Part shown: positions 63,121 to 64,000 of the stretch, in pieces
Numbering within the stretch: the first letter of the stretch is position 1
How the letters are laid out: each line of letters opens with the position of its first letter
Assembly (NCBI RefSeq): GCF_900167565.1
Contig: NZ_FUZV01000001.1
Coordinates: 1,364,001-1,428,000, forward strand
Source of the DNA: Pseudoxanthomonas indica
GTDB lineage: Bacteria > Pseudomonadota > Gammaproteobacteria > Xanthomonadales > Xanthomonadaceae
Direction of reading: 5' to 3'
DNA length: 64,000 bases
Position numbers and translations under genes: made by a program
The notes under the pieces: model-generated
What the model was told of the DNA's origin: nothing
Database searches by the model: none
The model's input: the letters and a program-made list of their open reading frames with translations, nothing else

Positions 63121-64000
63121 TTACCAGCTACCGGTCTGCTTGAACTCGGCGATGCCCTTCTTGAAGGCGCCTTCGATCTCGTCATTCCAGTTGCCGGACT
63201 TGTTGACCGAATCGATCAGCTCGCCCTGGGTATTGTTGAAGTGGGCGTGCAGGGCTTCTTCGAACGCACCGATCTTGTTGACCGGCACGTCGTCGAGGTA
63301 GCCCTCGTTGACGGCGTAGATCGACAGGGCCTGCAGGGCAATCGACATCGGCAGGTACTGCTTCTGCTTCATCAGCTCGGTGACGCGCTGGCCGCGCTCA
63401 AGCTGCTTGCGGGTGGCTTCGTCCAGATCCGAGGCGAACTGCGCGAACGCAGCCAGCTCGCGGTACTGCGCCAGCGAGATACGGATGCCGCCGGACAGCT
63501 TCTTGATGATCTTGGTCTGGGCGGCGCCACCGACGCGCGACACCGAGATACCGGCGTTCACGGCCGGGCGGATGCCGGCGTTGAACAGGTCGGTTTCCAG
63601 GAAGATCTGGCCGTCGGTGATCGAGATGACGTTGGTCGGCACGAACGCGGACACGTCGCCGGCCTGGGTTTCGATGATCGGCAGCGCGGTCAGCGAACCG
63701 GTCTTGCCCTTCACTTCACCGTTGGTGAACTTCTCCACGTACTCTTCCGAGACGCGGGCCGCACGTTCCAGCAGGCGGCTGTGCAGGTAGAACACGTCGC
63801 CCGGGTAGGCTTCGCGACCCGGCGGACGCTTCAGCAGCAGCGAGATCTGGCGGTAGGCCACGGCCTGCTTGGACAGATCGTCGTACACGATCAGCGCGTC
63901 TTCGCCGCGGTCCATGAAGTATTCGCCCATGGTGCAGCCCGAGTAGGCGCTGATGTACTGCATCGCCGCCGATTCGGACGCGGTGGCGGCCACCACGACG
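63121..64000 (-). CDS. atpA: F1 ATP synthase alpha subunit, 3' part
   Basis: The gene continues past the right edge; about 293 C-terminal codons are present. Visible are [50 protein letters not shown], the catalytic-dimer Arg region [14 protein letters not shown], and the C-terminal helical domain ending FKQTGSW. The Walker A segment lies outside the window. The order alpha-gamma-beta-epsilon is the normal operon order. Confidence 0.98.
   Translation of the reverse strand, partial: VVVAATASESAAMQYISAYSGCTMGEYFMDRGEDALIVYDDLSKQAVAYRQISLLLKRPPGREAYPGDVFYLHSRLLERAARVSEEYVEKFTNGEVKGKTGSLTALPIIETQAGDVSAFVPTNVISITDGQIFLETDLFNAGIRPAVNAGISVSRVGGAAQTKIIKKLSGGIRISLAQYRELAAFAQFASDLDEATRKQLERGQRVTELMKQKQYLPMSIALQALSIYAVNEGYLDDVPVNKIGAFEEALHAHFNNTQGELIDSVNKSGNWNDEIEGAFKKGIAEFKQTGSW

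Overview
The window looks like chromosomal DNA of a Xanthomonadaceae/Lysobacteraceae bacterium (Stenotrophomonas, Pseudoxanthomonas or a close relative). The base composition is high in G+C (a counted 60-base sample inside atpD is 70%). The branched-chain cluster ilvC-ilvG-ilvM-ilvA-leuA-leuC-leuD-leuB, the pcm-tolC-waaA block and REP-type GTAG/GTGG palindromes are all typical of that family. I assign genus only loosely. No tRNA, rRNA, CRISPR array, transposase or phage gene was seen.

Layout. 1-5 kb: the 5' part of a secreted protein gene, ppa, an envelope-associated cluster (ion channel, 56-aa membrane protein, DUF4136 lipoprotein) and thiC behind a TPP riboswitch. 5-20 kb: a secreted S9 peptidase, a PhnD-like binding protein, ilvD, and then, divergently, an eight-gene isoleucine/valine/leucine operon. 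That operon is preceded by a leader peptide with a Leu-Val4-Leu-Ile run and a textbook attenuator. A racemase and a phosphatase follow. 20-28 kb: an RND efflux pump with its adaptor, a divergent TetR regulator, pcm and tolC. 28-36 kb: a degenerate GDPD-like protein, a CoA transferase, and LPS/glycan genes (waaA, lpxL-like, O-antigen ligase-like, GT4) plus a zinc-finger protein, YceI and an ELM1-family protein. 36-41 kb: glnE, lipB and ybeD.

41-47.4 kb is an accessory island of lower G+C (50% in a counted 60-base sample) that holds a chaperone-usher fimbrial operon: major pilin, chaperone, usher, tip adhesin and a truncated pilin. The usher is frameshifted. The last pilin has lost its 5' end, which is replaced by a deleted second copy of the neighbouring ybeD-lipB genes. 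This marks a rearrangement at the island edge.

47.7-64 kb: glmS, then a self-contained export and signalling operon (membrane-fusion protein, ABC ATPase, three FtsX-type permeases, a sigma-54 activator response regulator and a histidine kinase). It is preceded by a recognisable sigma-54 promoter with a cluster of TGTCCG/CGGACA dyads just upstream, so the operon probably controls itself. glmU, a GtrA-like protein and the end of the ATP synthase operon (atpC, atpD, atpG, partial atpA) close the window. A REP doublet lies between atpG and atpD.
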